Assembly: GCA_904419315.1 (NCBI GenBank)
Contig: CAJFQY010000003.1
Location: 24,428 to 88,427, forward strand
DNA length: 64,000 nt
DNA from: Zongyangia gallinarum
GTDB lineage: Bacteria > Bacillota > Clostridia > Oscillospirales > Ruminococcaceae
Direction of reading: 5' to 3'
The notes beneath the pieces were generated by a model. It searched no databases, had not been told where the DNA came from, and saw nothing but the letters and a program-made list of their open reading frames with translations. Both the position numbers and the translations under genes were made by a program. Below are positions 18,047 through 28,100 of the stretch, piece after piece (within the stretch, counting starts at the first letter, position 1; the number at the start of each line of letters is the position of its first letter).

Positions 18047-20452
18047 TTACTTGGCCACGATGTTGACAAGCTTACCCGGCACATAGATTTCCTTGACAAT
18101 CTGTTTCCCGTCAATGAAGGAATGAACCGTAGCGTTCTCCTTGGCAAGGGAGAGAACCGTATCCTTATCGGTATCAGCGGGGATGGTAATCCGTGCCCGA
18201 ATCTTTCCGCAAACCTGCACTGCGATTTCGATGGTGCTGTCCTTGCATTTAGCCTCATCATAGCTGATCCACTGGGTGGCGTTGAGCATGCCTCCCATGT
18301 TTTGAAGCTGCCAAATCTCCTCTGTCATATGGGGGGCAAAGGGGTTAAGCATAATCAGCAGATCCCGGTATTCGGCTCTATTGATAGCACCGGTATCGGA
18401 AATATCGTTGAGCAGGCTCATCATCGCCGCAATTGCCGTGTTAAACTTCAGATTTTCAATATCCTCGGATACCTTCTTGATGGTCTTATGCATGGCGCTT
18501 TCCACCTCTGGACGGTAGCTATCCCCTTCCACCAAGCAGTCCTGCAGCGCCCAGATGCGCTCTAAAAAGCGCTTACAGCCCTTGATAGAGCTAGAGCTCC
18601 AGGGAGCAGCCTTCTCAAAGTCGCCGATGAACATCTCATACAGCCGCATGGTATCTGCACCGTATTCCTTGACAATGTCGTCGGGATTGACCACATTGCC
18701 CCTGGATTTGCTCATCTTCTCGCCGTTTTCGCCTAAGATCATACCATGGCTGGTTCTCTTTTTATAGGGCTCCGGTGTGCTCAAAATCCCCAGGTCATAG
18801 AGGAATTTGCTCCAAAAACGGGAGTAGAGCAGATGAAGGGTGGTGTGCTCCATACCACCGTTGTACCAATCTACCGGCATCCAGTAATCCAGCGCCTCTT
18901 TGGAGGCCAGAGCCTCATCATTGTGAGGGTCACAATACCGCAGGAAGTACCAGGAGGAACCCGCCCACTGAGGCATGGTATCCGTCTCACGTTTCGCCGG
19001 ACCGCCACAGTGGGGGCAGGTGGTGTTGACCCAGTCGGTCATGGCCGCCAAGGGGGATTCACCGTCGCCGGTGGGCTCATAGGACTCTACCTCGGGGAGG
19101 CGCAGAGGCAGCTCCGATTCAGGCAGAGGCACCCAGCCGCATTTTTCACAGTAGACCAGAGGAATAGGCTCGCCCCAATAACGCTGACGGGAGAAAACCC
19201 AGTCGCGCAGCTTATAGTTGACCTTGGGATGGCCTTTGCCGTTATCCTCCAGCCATTGTTTTATCTTTTCTTTGGCCTCTTCTACGCTCAGTCCATTCAA
19301 GAAATCGGAGTTGACCATAACGCCGGTTTCGCAGTCGGTGAAGGCTTCCTTCTCCACGTCACCGCCCTTGACCACCTCAATGATGGGCAGGTCAAACTTT
19401 TTGGCGAATTCCCAGTCGCGGGTGTCGTGGGCAGGTACAGCCATAATGGCTCCTGTTCCGTAGGTCATCAGTACGTAGTCGGAGACAAAGATGGGGATTT
19501 CCTTACCGTTAACAGGATTAATGCCCTTGACCCCTTGAATCTTCACACCGGTCTTTTCCTTGACTACCTCGGTCCTCTCAAAATCGGATTTTTTAGCTGC
19601 TTCCACCTGATAAGCGCGGATTTCCTCCATATTGGAGATGCGATTCGCCCACTGCTCCAAATAGGGGTGTTCGGGGGAAATGACCATATAAGTAGCGCCA
19701 AACAGGGTATCGGGCCGGGTGGTATACACCTTCAGTATGTCGCCGGCAGTGGTGCCGAACTCTACCTCCGCTCCGGTGGAGCGGCCAATCCAGTTTTTCT
19801 GGCTCACCTTGATCTTGTCCATATAGTCCACAAGATCCAGATCGTCAATGAGCCGCTGGGCATATTCTGTGATTTTCAGCATCCATTGGCTCTTCACCTT
19901 ATGGATGACCTCGCCGCCGCAGCGTTCGCAAACGCCGCCCACGACCTCCTCATTGGCCAATACCACCTTGCAGGAGGTGCACCAGTTAACAGACATTTCC
20001 TTTTTATAGGCAAGGCCCTTTTTGAACAGCTGGATAAAGATCCACTGGGTCCACTTATAATAATTGGGATCGGTGGTGTTGATCTCCCGGTTCCAGTCAA
20101 AGGAGAGGCCCAGGCTCTTCAGCTGCTGTTTAAAGCGAGCCACGTTATTTTTCGTTACAATTTCCGGATGGATGTGATTTTTAATGGCAAAGTTCTCGGT
20201 AGGCAGACCAAAAGCGTCCCATCCCATAGGATAGAGCACATTATAGCCCTGCAGCCGCCGTTTTCTTGCCACAATATCCAGCGCCGTGTAAGAGCGGGGA
20301 TGGCCTACATGCAGCCCCTGGCCCGACGGATAGGGGAATTCCACGAGAGCGTAATATTTGGGCTTTGTATAGTCATTCACGGCCGCGAATGTATTGTTCT
20401 TGTCCCAAATGTCCTGCCATTTTTTCTCTATGCTGGCAAAATCATATTTCAA
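18047..20452 (-). CDS. leuS: Leucyl-tRNA synthetase
   Basis: An 801-residue class I synthetase of normal bacterial length. The HIGH signature is GLHVGHPRSY near residue 45 and KMSKS is in GEKMSKSRGNVV. An editing CP1 domain lies between them (TTRPDTLFGAT), and zinc-ribbon cysteines (CTSCKVV, CERCGG) are present. It charges tRNA-Leu. The start is TTG at 20452 with AAAGGAG nine nt before it. I saw no T-box leader; it is probably co-transcribed with rsfS across an 81-nt spacer that holds a hairpin without a T tail. Confidence 0.96.
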   Translation of the reverse strand: MKYDFASIEKKWQDIWDKNNTFAAVNDYTKPKYYALVEFPYPSGQGLHVGHPRSYTALDIVARKRRLQGYNVLYPMGWDAFGLPTENFAIKNHIHPEIVTKNNVARFKQQLKSLGLSFDWNREINTTDPNYYKWTQWIFIQLFKKGLAYKKEMSVNWCTSCKVVLANEEVVGGVCERCGGEVIHKVKSQWMLKITEYAQRLIDDLDLVDYMDKIKVSQKNWIGRSTGAEVEFGTTAGDILKVYTTRPDTLFGATYMVISPEHPYLEQWANRISNMEEIRAYQVEAAKKSDFERTEVVKEKTGVKIQGVKGINPVNGKEIPIFVSDYVLMTYGTGAIMAVPAHDTRDWEFAKKFDLPIIEVVKGGDVEKEAFTDCETGVMVNSDFLNGLSVEEAKEKIKQWLEDNGKGHPKVNYKLRDWVFSRQRYWGEPIPLVYCEKCGWVPLPESELPLRLPEVESYEPTGDGESPLAAMTDWVNTTCPHCGGPAKRETDTMPQWAGSSWYFLRYCDPHNDEALASKEALDYWMPVDWYNGGMEHTTLHLLYSRFWSKFLYDLGILSTPEPYKKRTSHGMILGENGEKMSKSRGNVVNPDDIVKEYGADTMRLYEMFIGDFEKAAPWSSSSIKGCKRFLERIWALQDCLVEGDSYRPEVESAMHKTIKKVSEDIENLKFNTAIAAMMSLLNDISDTGAINRAEYRDLLIMLNPFAPHMTEEIWQLQNMGGMLNATQWISYDEAKCKDSTIEIAVQVCGKIRARITIPADTDKDTVLSLAKENATVHSFIDGKQIVKEIYVPGKLVNIVAK

Positions 20453-20484
20453 CCTTTACAACTCCTTTGTAATTTTTACGCAGA

Positions 20485-20515
20485 CAGGTGCTCCGGAAAA
20501 ATTCCGGAACACCTG
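20485..20515. repeat. Inverted repeat in the rsfS-leuS spacer
   Basis: CAGGTGCTCCGGAA pairs with TTCCGGAACACCTG with one mismatch and a 3-nt loop. There is no T tract on either strand, so it looks like an mRNA hairpin for processing or stability and not a terminator. Confidence 0.6.
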
Positions 20516-20533
20516 GAATTGTCCTTCTTTACG

Positions 20534-20890
20534 TTATCCTGTTACAACATCGGATAGGTCTACCGGCTGGCCATCGGCCCACAACCGTTCCAAGGAATAA
20601 AATTCCCTCTGCTCCCCGCAGAACACATGGACGATAACATCATAGTAATCAAGTACCACCCATGTGGAGCTCTGATATCCTTCTGTCTTATTGGGTTCCA
20701 GCCCCAGCTTGGTCAGTTCGTATTCCACTTCATCCGCCAGGGATTTGACCTGTGTGGTACTGGTTCCAGTGGCAATGACAAAGTAATCGGCGATAATAGA
20801 AAGGTCTTTAATCTTAATCGCCTTAATGTCCAACGCCTTTTTCTTATCCAGGATTTTCGCGATTGTTTTTGTAAGCTCTAAAGGTTCCAT
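20534..20890 (-). CDS. rsfS: Ribosomal silencing factor RsfS
   Basis: A 118-residue RsfS/DUF143 protein. Family motifs are KALDIKAIKIKDLS, ADYFVIATGTSTTQV, the WVVLDYYDVIVHVF strand and FYSLERLW. It binds uL14 on the large subunit and blocks subunit joining when nutrients are low. AAAGGAGG precedes the ATG. The order nadD-yqeK-LCP-rsfS-leuS is widely conserved in Firmicutes and supports the call. Confidence 0.95.
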   Translation of the reverse strand: MEPLELTKTIAKILDKKKALDIKAIKIKDLSIIADYFVIATGTSTTQVKSLADEVEYELTKLGLEPNKTEGYQSSTWVVLDYYDVIVHVFCGEQREFYSLERLWADGQPVDLSDVVTG

Positions 20891-20915
20891 TTGGTTCCTC
20901 CTTTATCCAGCTAGG

Positions 20916-22085
20916 CTACGCTTTCCACCAGGGAATGCCATTGCTACTGTCATAGCTTTCAGATTCCTCTGGGTCGCTTTCAGAGTAGCCATCTCCTTCA
21001 CCGGTTTGATTGTCCCAACTTCCCTGGCCGCTTTCTCCTTGGCTGTTATCTCCATACCCATAACTATCATTGCCATCGCCAGTATGATAGTCCTCATAAT
21101 TATTGTACTGCGGCACTTCCGGGATGTCCAGCTCTGAAGCAGAAATTTTATCGGTATAGTCCCTAAAATGCTCATTGAGGATATCTGCCGTACCCTCAAC
21201 ATCTACCGCATAGACGGCATAGCCATTGTACATGACCCCCTCGCCGGGTACAATATAAAACTCAATATCATCGGAATTGAGTTCAAATCCAACACCGGCA
21301 TAATCGATGATTTCGGACAGGGACATATCGGTAGTAATGTTGTCCATGTTCTGGGTCAGAATACTCACCATTTCCATCCGGCCCTTATCCTTGACCGCAT
21401 CCATCAGAGCCTGCAGAAAAATTTCTTGGGCGCCAATACGGCCAATATCTGCATTGGCGTAGCCGGCGCGGTAGCGGACAAACCATTCTGCCTGCTCACC
21501 GTTGATGGTCTGCTCCCCCGGATAGAGAACCTTGCCAGGCAGATAGTTAATCTGCTGAGGAATGTTGATCTTAATTCCTCCCATGGAATCCACAATATCC
21601 CTAAAGCCCGGAATGGTGACGGTGACATAATGGTCGATAGGCAGCTTGTACTGCTCGTTGAGTACCTCAATCAAAGCGCCAATTTTGGTCTGACCTGCGT
21701 CAGGATGACCATAGACACTATTAATCTTATAGGAGATATACTCATCCCCTACAAAAGAATCCCTAGGGATCTGTAATACCTGGGCCTTTTTGTTCTCAAT
21801 ATCAAAGCTGACCAGCATAATGACGTCGGTGAGGCTTTCGCTCTCATCCAATCCACATACCAGCACATTGACACTCTTCTCTTTAATCTCCGGAGAGTTC
21901 TCCAAGGGCTTGCTGGTGGTGGCATTAGGGTCAGCTGTAGTCTCAGGTTTTTGTTCAAAAGGGCGGTAATTTTTCATTAGCGCAACGGCGCCTACTGCCA
22001 AAACACAGATAACGACAAGGATACAGACGGCAATCGCCGTCTTTTTCCTACCAGATTTTTTCCTCTTTTTTCTCAGATCGTTCAA
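20916..22085 (-). CDS. LytR-CpsA-Psr family cell-wall phosphotransferase
   Basis: An LCP protein of 389 residues from the TTG at 22085, which follows GGGAGGA and overlaps the yqeK stop (TTGA). A basic N-terminus and one membrane helix precede an extracellular LCP domain with DVIMLVSFD, IPRDSFV and the RYRAGYANADIGR motif. These enzymes attach undecaprenyl-linked polymers such as teichoic acids to peptidoglycan. The last 70 residues are unusual: rich in Asp, Glu, Gly, Ser and Tyr, low in complexity, and ending GIPWWKA. Confidence 0.9.
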   Translation of the reverse strand: MNDLRKKRKKSGRKKTAIAVCILVVICVLAVGAVALMKNYRPFEQKPETTADPNATTSKPLENSPEIKEKSVNVLVCGLDESESLTDVIMLVSFDIENKKAQVLQIPRDSFVGDEYISYKINSVYGHPDAGQTKIGALIEVLNEQYKLPIDHYVTVTIPGFRDIVDSMGGIKINIPQQINYLPGKVLYPGEQTINGEQAEWFVRYRAGYANADIGRIGAQEIFLQALMDAVKDKGRMEMVSILTQNMDNITTDMSLSEIIDYAGVGFELNSDDIEFYIVPGEGVMYNGYAVYAVDVEGTADILNEHFRDYTDKISASELDIPEVPQYNNYEDYHTGDGNDSYGYGDNSQGESGQGSWDNQTGEGDGYSESDPEESESYDSSNGIPWWKA

Positions 22086-22672
22086 TTTGATTCCTCCCGA
22101 TGTGTGACACAAAGCTCGTCGTATGCCATGACAGTGTCAAATGGAATGGGAAGCCGTTTTTTTGACAAATTTGATATAGAAAACCGGATGGATTCAAAAA
22201 GAGCCTCATCCAGATTTTTGTTCACCATTTTTCTAATTGCATTGACATCTTTATAGCTTCGGTCAGCGGATGTCATATCCGCCATATAAATCACTTTTTC
22301 CATGAGGGACATCCCACCGCGTCCGGTAGTATGATATCGGACTGCCATGATAATCTCCTCTTCTTCAATATGAAGTTCTTCTTTGATGAAGACGCTGGCC
22401 GCAAACCCATGCCAGATGGGGGGAGAGGCCAGCTGAATGTTGTCAAAAATTATACCAGACTTTCTAATCCATTGCAACTGCTCCGGAAGGGGCGTATTTT
22501 TTAAAATATCGTGCAAAATCCCCGCAATATAGGCATTTTTAGGGTTTGCTCCGTACTTTTTTGCCAAGCGAACCGCCTCTTTTGCGACGCAGAGGCTATG
22601 GTTGTACCTGTAGTCATCCAGCATTGTTTTCGCAAGTTTTACATATTGTTCATTTTCCGTCTTAAGTCCCAT
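22082..22672 (-). CDS. yqeK: YqeK-type HD hydrolase (diadenosine tetraphosphatase)
   Basis: A 196-residue HD-domain phosphohydrolase. Metal-binding His and Asp residues are seen in YNHSLCV, AGILHDILKN, WHGFAA, RYHTTGR and IYMADMTS. YqeK proteins split Ap4A symmetrically into two ADP. It overlaps nadD by 11 nt and the LCP gene by 4 nt, so the three are one translational unit. Confidence 0.93.
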   Translation of the reverse strand: MGLKTENEQYVKLAKTMLDDYRYNHSLCVAKEAVRLAKKYGANPKNAYIAGILHDILKNTPLPEQLQWIRKSGIIFDNIQLASPPIWHGFAASVFIKEELHIEEEEIIMAVRYHTTGRGGMSLMEKVIYMADMTSADRSYKDVNAIRKMVNKNLDEALFESIRFSISNLSKKRLPIPFDTVMAYDELCVTHREESN

Positions 22673-23267
22673 TTTGATACAACCTCTTTTCCCGGATATA
22701 TCTTTCCACCTCTGGGTCTAGATACCCGCTTACATCTTCTCCCCGACGGATTTTTTCCCGCAGCTGAGTGGATGATATTTCAATCACATCCAAATCCAGC
22801 ACAATGCATCTGCCACCTTCTTCTGTCAATTGCCGGGCACAGGCGGCAAGGTTATTCTGTTCTTTATCTTTGCGCGCTGCAGCGCAGAGGGTTACCTGCT
22901 GCAAAATATCCCGGTAATGATACCAGGTGTGAAAGGAAAGGAACATATCGCTTCCCATAATCAGAAAAAACTCAGCTGTGGAATACAGAGCCCGCAGTTT
23001 TTTTACCGTCGTATAGGTATAGCTTTTTTCTTCGCTTTCCACCTCAATACCGCTGACCTCAAAATTGGGGTCATCCCGCACAGCAAGCCGGCAAAGCTCC
23101 ATCCGCTCCTCCCCGCTGATGAGATTGCCGGCCATCTTGTGAACCGGCACATGGGTGGGAATAACCAGCAGCCGGTCTAAACCCAGTTCTCGATAAAAAG
23201 CCCGGGCCATATGGACATGCCCTTTGTGGATAGGATTAAATGTCCCCCCAAAAATGCCGATACGCAT
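22662..23267 (-). CDS. nadD: Nicotinate-nucleotide adenylyltransferase
   Basis: A 201-residue nucleotidyltransferase. GIFGGTFNPIHKGHV at the N-terminus carries the (H/T)xGH motif, and ISSTQLREKIRRGEDV near the end is the second substrate motif. It makes deamido-NAD from NaMN and ATP in NAD synthesis. It is the normal length and stands in the usual yhbY-nadD-yqeK order. Confidence 0.96.
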   Translation of the reverse strand: MRIGIFGGTFNPIHKGHVHMARAFYRELGLDRLLVIPTHVPVHKMAGNLISGEERMELCRLAVRDDPNFEVSGIEVESEEKSYTYTTVKKLRALYSTAEFFLIMGSDMFLSFHTWYHYRDILQQVTLCAAARKDKEQNNLAACARQLTEEGGRCIVLDLDVIEISSTQLREKIRRGEDVSGYLDPEVERYIREKRLYQNGT

Positions 23268-23294
23268 ATCCTTTCCCCCGTTTTTTTACTTTAT

Positions 23295-23585
23295 CTATTT
23301 TAGCTCGATGACCGGTTTCTTTTCGTTGCGCTTATACAGCACAAAACGGGTGCCGATGACCTGCACCACATCGGATTTCGTCTTTTCCGCCAGGATCTGG
23401 GCCGCTTCCCGGGCATCTACCGGCGCCGTTTCCAGCACCCTCATTTTGATCAGCTCCCTAGCCTTTAAGGCATCGGCCACCTGGATGACCAGGTTTTCTT
23501 CAATGCCGCCTTTGCCTACCTGTAAAATGGTGTCGATGGGGTTTGCGAGGCTTCTGAGCTTGGCTCTTTGTTTACTGGTAATCAA
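23295..23585 (-). CDS. yhbY: YhbY-type CRM-domain RNA-binding protein
   Basis: A 96-residue CRM-domain protein with the GxxG RNA-binding loop (QVGKGGIEEN) and the ending VLYKRNEKK. YhbY associates with the large ribosomal subunit during assembly. It lies directly upstream of nadD, the normal Firmicutes arrangement. Confidence 0.93.
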   Translation of the reverse strand: MITSKQRAKLRSLANPIDTILQVGKGGIEENLVIQVADALKARELIKMRVLETAPVDAREAAQILAEKTKSDVVQVIGTRFVLYKRNEKKPVIELK

Positions 23586-23643
23586 TGGATAAACTCCTTC
23601 TGTTTCAATTTGTGATAGGCCGTATAGTCGATCCGTCAGTCTT

Positions 23644-24231
23644 TTATTTTTGCCGCATCAGCTGGGCAAATTCCTCCACAAACTGGCGGAGAGCCCGTCC
23701 TCTGTGGCTGATATCATCTTTTTCCTTGGCGGAAAGCTCCGCAAAGCTTCTTTCCCCCACCATAAAAATAGGGTCGTAGCCAAAACCGCCATTTCCCCTT
23801 TTTTCAAAGCCAACCGTACCCTCGCACTCACCGCGGGTGGTCAGGCTTTTTCCCTGGTCCCAAACATAGCAGATGGCGGAGACAAAACGGGCGGAACGCT
23901 CCTTTACCCCCTCCATATTGGAAAGCAGCTTCTGAATGTTCTCGTCGTCGGTGGCATCTTTGCCCGCATACCGGGCGGTATAAACCCCGGGAGCTCCATC
24001 CAGGGCGTCCACGACAAGGCCAGAGTCATCGGCGATGGCCGGGATGCCGGTTGCCGCAAAGACGGCCGCCGCTTTGAGGTAAGCGTTTTCCTCAAAGGTT
24101 GTACCAGTCTCCTCCACCTCAATGTCCGCTCCCGCTTCTTTTTGAGAGAGAATCTCTACTCCATAGGGGGCCAGGATCCGCTGAAATTCCTTGAGCTTGC
24201 CCATATTACCGGTGGCGACCACTACCTTCAT
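23644..24231 (-). CDS. rdgB: XTP/dITP diphosphatase (RdgB/HAM1)
   Basis: A 195-residue HAM1 family protein. VVATGNMGKLKEF, GTTFEENAYLKA, ADDSGLVVDAL and the GFGYDPIF motif are all present. It removes deaminated purine triphosphates before they enter DNA or RNA. The ATG overlaps the ftsY stop by 4 nt. The EndoQ-like gene near the left end acts on related lesions but is not linked by operon. Confidence 0.96.
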   Translation of the reverse strand: MKVVVATGNMGKLKEFQRILAPYGVEILSQKEAGADIEVEETGTTFEENAYLKAAAVFAATGIPAIADDSGLVVDALDGAPGVYTARYAGKDATDDENIQKLLSNMEGVKERSARFVSAICYVWDQGKSLTTRGECEGTVGFEKRGNGGFGYDPIFMVGERSFAELSAKEKDDISHRGRALRQFVEEFAQLMRQK

Positions 24232-25148
24232 GCTGTTTCCTCCTCATCAAAGAGAGCGTCAACAAATCCTTTGGCGTCAAAGGGCTGCAGGTCGTCGATC
24301 TGCTCTCCCACGCCGATATATTTGATGGGGATCCCCAAATCATCCTTGATCGAGATGACCACGCCGCCTCGGGCAGTACCGTCCAGTTTTGTCAGCACAA
24401 TACCAGTAAGGCCTGCCGCCTCCTTAAACTGACGCGCCTGGTTGACCGCGTTCTGGCCTGTGGTGGCATCCAGCACCAGCAGAACCTCCATATCATTCTC
24501 CCCGATCTCTCGGTGGATAACCCGGGAGATTTTAGCAAGTTCATCCATCAGGTTCTTCTTGTTATGCAGTCTGCCCGCCGTGTCGCAGATGACCACATCC
24601 ACACCCCGGGCCTTGGCCGCCTGCATACCGTCATAGACCACAGCCGCCGGATCCGCACCCTCGCCGTGCTTGACAATATCCACTCCGGCCCGGTCTGCCC
24701 AGATTTGCAGCTGATCGATGGCGGCAGCCCGGAAGGTATCTGCCGCTACCATGAGGACCTTCTTTCCAGAGTCCTTTAGGTTGGCGGCCATCTTCCCGAT
24801 GGTGGTGGTCTTGCCTACCCCGTTGACGCCGATGACCAAAATCACCGACGGCTTGGAATGGAGGTTAAGCTCCTCTCCGCCGGAAAGCATCTCGGTGATG
24901 ATCTCCTTGAGCGCGCCCTTGACCTGGGCGGCATCGGTGATCTTCTCCGCCTTTACCTTTTCCCTGAGCTGGTCGCAGATTTTCTCGGAGGTTCTTACCC
25001 CCACATCACCCATCACCAGAAGTTCTTCCAGTTCTTCAAAGAGCTCCTCATCCACCTTGGTGAAAGAGCCAAACATCTGATCCATCTGGCGGATGACTGA
25101 CTCCTTTGTCTTTTTCAGTCCCTTGCTGATCTTTTCAAAAAAGCCCAT
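24228..25148 (-). CDS. ftsY: Signal recognition particle receptor FtsY
   Basis: A 306-residue SRP GTPase with the short N-terminal A domain usual in Firmicutes. An NG domain follows: G1 GVNGVGKTTT, DTAGRLHNK, TKLDGTARGG. It docks SRP-ribosome complexes at the membrane for protein insertion. It lies 22 nt downstream of smc and overlaps rdgB by 4 nt. Confidence 0.97.
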   Translation of the reverse strand: MGFFEKISKGLKKTKESVIRQMDQMFGSFTKVDEELFEELEELLVMGDVGVRTSEKICDQLREKVKAEKITDAAQVKGALKEIITEMLSGGEELNLHSKPSVILVIGVNGVGKTTTIGKMAANLKDSGKKVLMVAADTFRAAAIDQLQIWADRAGVDIVKHGEGADPAAVVYDGMQAAKARGVDVVICDTAGRLHNKKNLMDELAKISRVIHREIGENDMEVLLVLDATTGQNAVNQARQFKEAAGLTGIVLTKLDGTARGGVVISIKDDLGIPIKYIGVGEQIDDLQPFDAKGFVDALFDEEETA

Positions 25149-25170
25149 GGCAATTCTTCCTTTCCTCTTG

Positions 25171-28100
25171 CTAAGTGCTGGCCTTCATACCCAGCTTATT
25201 CTCAATTTCGCTGACGTCGATGGAAAGCAGCTTGGACACGCCTTCCTCCTGCATGGTAACACCATAGAGCACGTCTGCTTCTTCCATGGTGCCCCTGCGG
25301 TGGGTGATGAGGATAAACTGGGTCCTGTCGCAGATACTCCGCAGATAGGCCGCGTACTTGGCCACATTGACGTCATCCAACGCCGCCTCAATCTCATCGA
25401 GTACACAGAAGGGGGCGGGCCGGACCTTGAGAATGGCGAAATAGATGGCGATCGCCACAAATGCCTGTTCTCCACCGGAAAGGGCGGCCAGATTTTTGAT
25501 AATCTTCCCCGGCGGCTGCACAAAGATGTCGATGCCGCATTCCAGCACGTCATTTTCATCGGCGAGGCTGAGCTTTGCCTTACCTCCGCCGAACAGCTCT
25601 ACGAATATCTGGGAAAAGTTGCGGTTAATCTCCTCAAAACTTTTGATAAACTGACGGCGCATGTCCTCTGTCAGCGTACCGATGAGCCGTGTCAGCTCCT
25701 CCCTGGATTTTTCCACGTCATCAATCTGCGCCTTCATAAACTGATAGCGCTCCGAAACTTCCTTGTATTCCTCAATGGCCCCTACGTTGACAGAGCCCAA
25801 GGCCTTGATCCGGGAACGGATTTCGGACAGACGTTTTTGGCCTGCCTGCTTGTCAATCTCCTTTGCCAGGGACTGGGCCTCCGACCGGGTGAGCTCATAT
25901 TCGTCCCACAATTTGGCGATGATGCCGTCATATTCGATCTGCAACGCGCTTCCCCGCTCTTTTAGCCGGACAAGCTCCCCTGCATGGTTTTCTCTCGTCA
26001 CCGAAAGCTCCCGCTCTTTGGTGCGCAGCTGGGTGGACTGCATCTCATTTTGCTGCCGTTCCCGATTTTTTACTTCCACCTTTGCTTCCAGCTCTTTGAT
26101 CTGGCTCTGCAATTGGGAGCAGGTTCCTTCAATGTCCTGGATATTTTTATGTATCTCCTGGATGTAGGCCTCTTTTTCCTTGATCCTCTCCTTGGAGATA
26201 CGGCGCTGTTCCTCTCTGCTCTCCCGCTGCTCCCGCATCTGGGCCAGAGACTGCTCCAGCATCTGGATATCCTTTTCCTCGCCTAAAATAGCCAGGCGCA
26301 TCTCGCTGAGCCGGGACATGAGAGTCTCCCGCCGCTGCTCCAGATCCTGCATCTTGCCTGAGGTGTCCTCCTGGCTTTGTTCTAAGGCGGCAATAATTCC
26401 TTTTTGTTCTGTCTCCTTGTGTTCTAGCTCTGCCAGCCGCTCTTTGAGCTTGGCAATGGTATCCGCCAGGCTGGTGTCGTCGCTGTCCATGGCCGCAAGG
26501 TCCGAGGATAGCTGCTGGCATCGGGTGTGCAGAGCACTTTGCTGGGCTTGCAGCCGAACCTTGTCCTCACCCCGGGCAATGATCTCGCTGCGTACGGCGG
26601 TGAGCTGAGCCTCCAGCTCGCTGACCGCCTGCTGATACTTGGAAAGGGACGCCTCCATTGCTGGGAAGCCTGCCTCCATTGCAGCCGCCTGCTTCTCCAA
26701 TGTCTCGATCTCGCTTTTCCTGCTGAGAATACCTACATTTTTGGACACCGAGCCGCCGGTCATGGAGCCGCCCACATTGACCACCTGTCCATCCAATGTG
26801 ACAATGCGGAACCGGTGGCCGAAATCCTTCGCCATCCGCACGGCGTCATCCAGCTCCTCCACCACCACAATGCGGCCGAGCAGGTTGTCCACCACATTCT
26901 GATAGCGTTGATCGCACCGGACTAAATCCGCTGCCAGGGCCACAAAGCCGGTGTGGTCGGCAAGTCCTGTTTCCCGCAAGCGGTTGCCCTTGATGGTGCT
27001 CAAGGGGTAAAAGGTGGTCCGGCCTGCCTTGGCTTCCTTAAGTTGGCCGATGGCCCGCTTGGCCACCTGTTCGTTTTCTACAATGATGTTCTGGAGGCTT
27101 GCGCCTAACACCGTCTCGATGGCCACCGTGTAGCCCTGCCCCACACTGATAACACTGGATACAGGCCCTACCACACCCCGGAGCTGGCCGGAATGGGCCC
27201 TGTTCATGACGAACTTGACGCTATGGGAAAACCCCTCCATATTTTTTTCCAAATCTTCCAGAAGCTTGATCCGGGCCGTCAAGTCCCGGTGCTGGTTCCG
27301 CTTTTTTTCTGCCGCGCTCTTTTCTGCTTGCAGCTTTTCCCTACGGGAAGAAAGCTTGTATTCATAGCCTGCCACCGCGTTTTTTAAGGAGTCCAGCTCC
27401 TCGATCACCCCTTCCAAAACGCCCTGGCAGTCCTCTTCCTGACGTTTGGTATCCTCCAGTTCCTCTTCCTTGGATTTTCTGGCCAAAGCGGCATTGGTAA
27501 TCCGCGCCTGCAATTCCTCCATGGTGGAACGGGACGAGGCCTCCTCCAGCTGGGTCCGTGAAAGATCCCGATGGGCCTGTCCCACCTGTTCTGACAGCTT
27601 CTGCATCTGCTGTGAAAAACGCTCCCGCTCGTCATCCAAACCGGTAAGTTCCGCGGCCTTATTTTCAAAGTTCTCCTGCTGCTTTCTCAGGGCAGCCTGC
27701 TTTTCCCCAATCCGGGCAGTCTGATTTTCTAACTCCTGTCTGGCTGTCTCGCTGTCCTCTTCTCCCAAGGCCACCGCTTCAGAAAGGGCGGCGATGTCCG
27801 CCTGGGCGTGCCAGATATCGTTTTCCAGCACCGCGATCTGGGAACGCTCCTCCCCGATCTTATCCCGCAATTGCTGCGCCTGGGCTTTGCTTGTATCAAT
27901 TTCCAGTAGCGCCGCCTGTGCCCTTTCAAAAAGCGCCTCTATTTCCTTTTCCAGCCCATCAATTTCCCGCTGGACCTCGTCGTAGTGGCCCTGGGCAATG
28001 AGGATTTTTTCATCCTGGTCCTTCATGGACTGGGTCAAGGTCTTGAGATTGAGGTTCCACAAGGAGATTTCAATGTCCTTCTTTTCCTCCGACAGCTTCA

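Noticed and set aside
20485..20515. Terminator between rsfS and leuS
   Set aside because: The hairpin is strong but has no T tract on either strand.
20453..20533. T-box leader for leuS
   Set aside because: The spacer is only 81 nt and lacks the conserved T-box sequence.
18746..20557. A 603-codon plus-strand frame opposite leuS
   Set aside because: It is a shadow of leuS with no family features or ribosome site.
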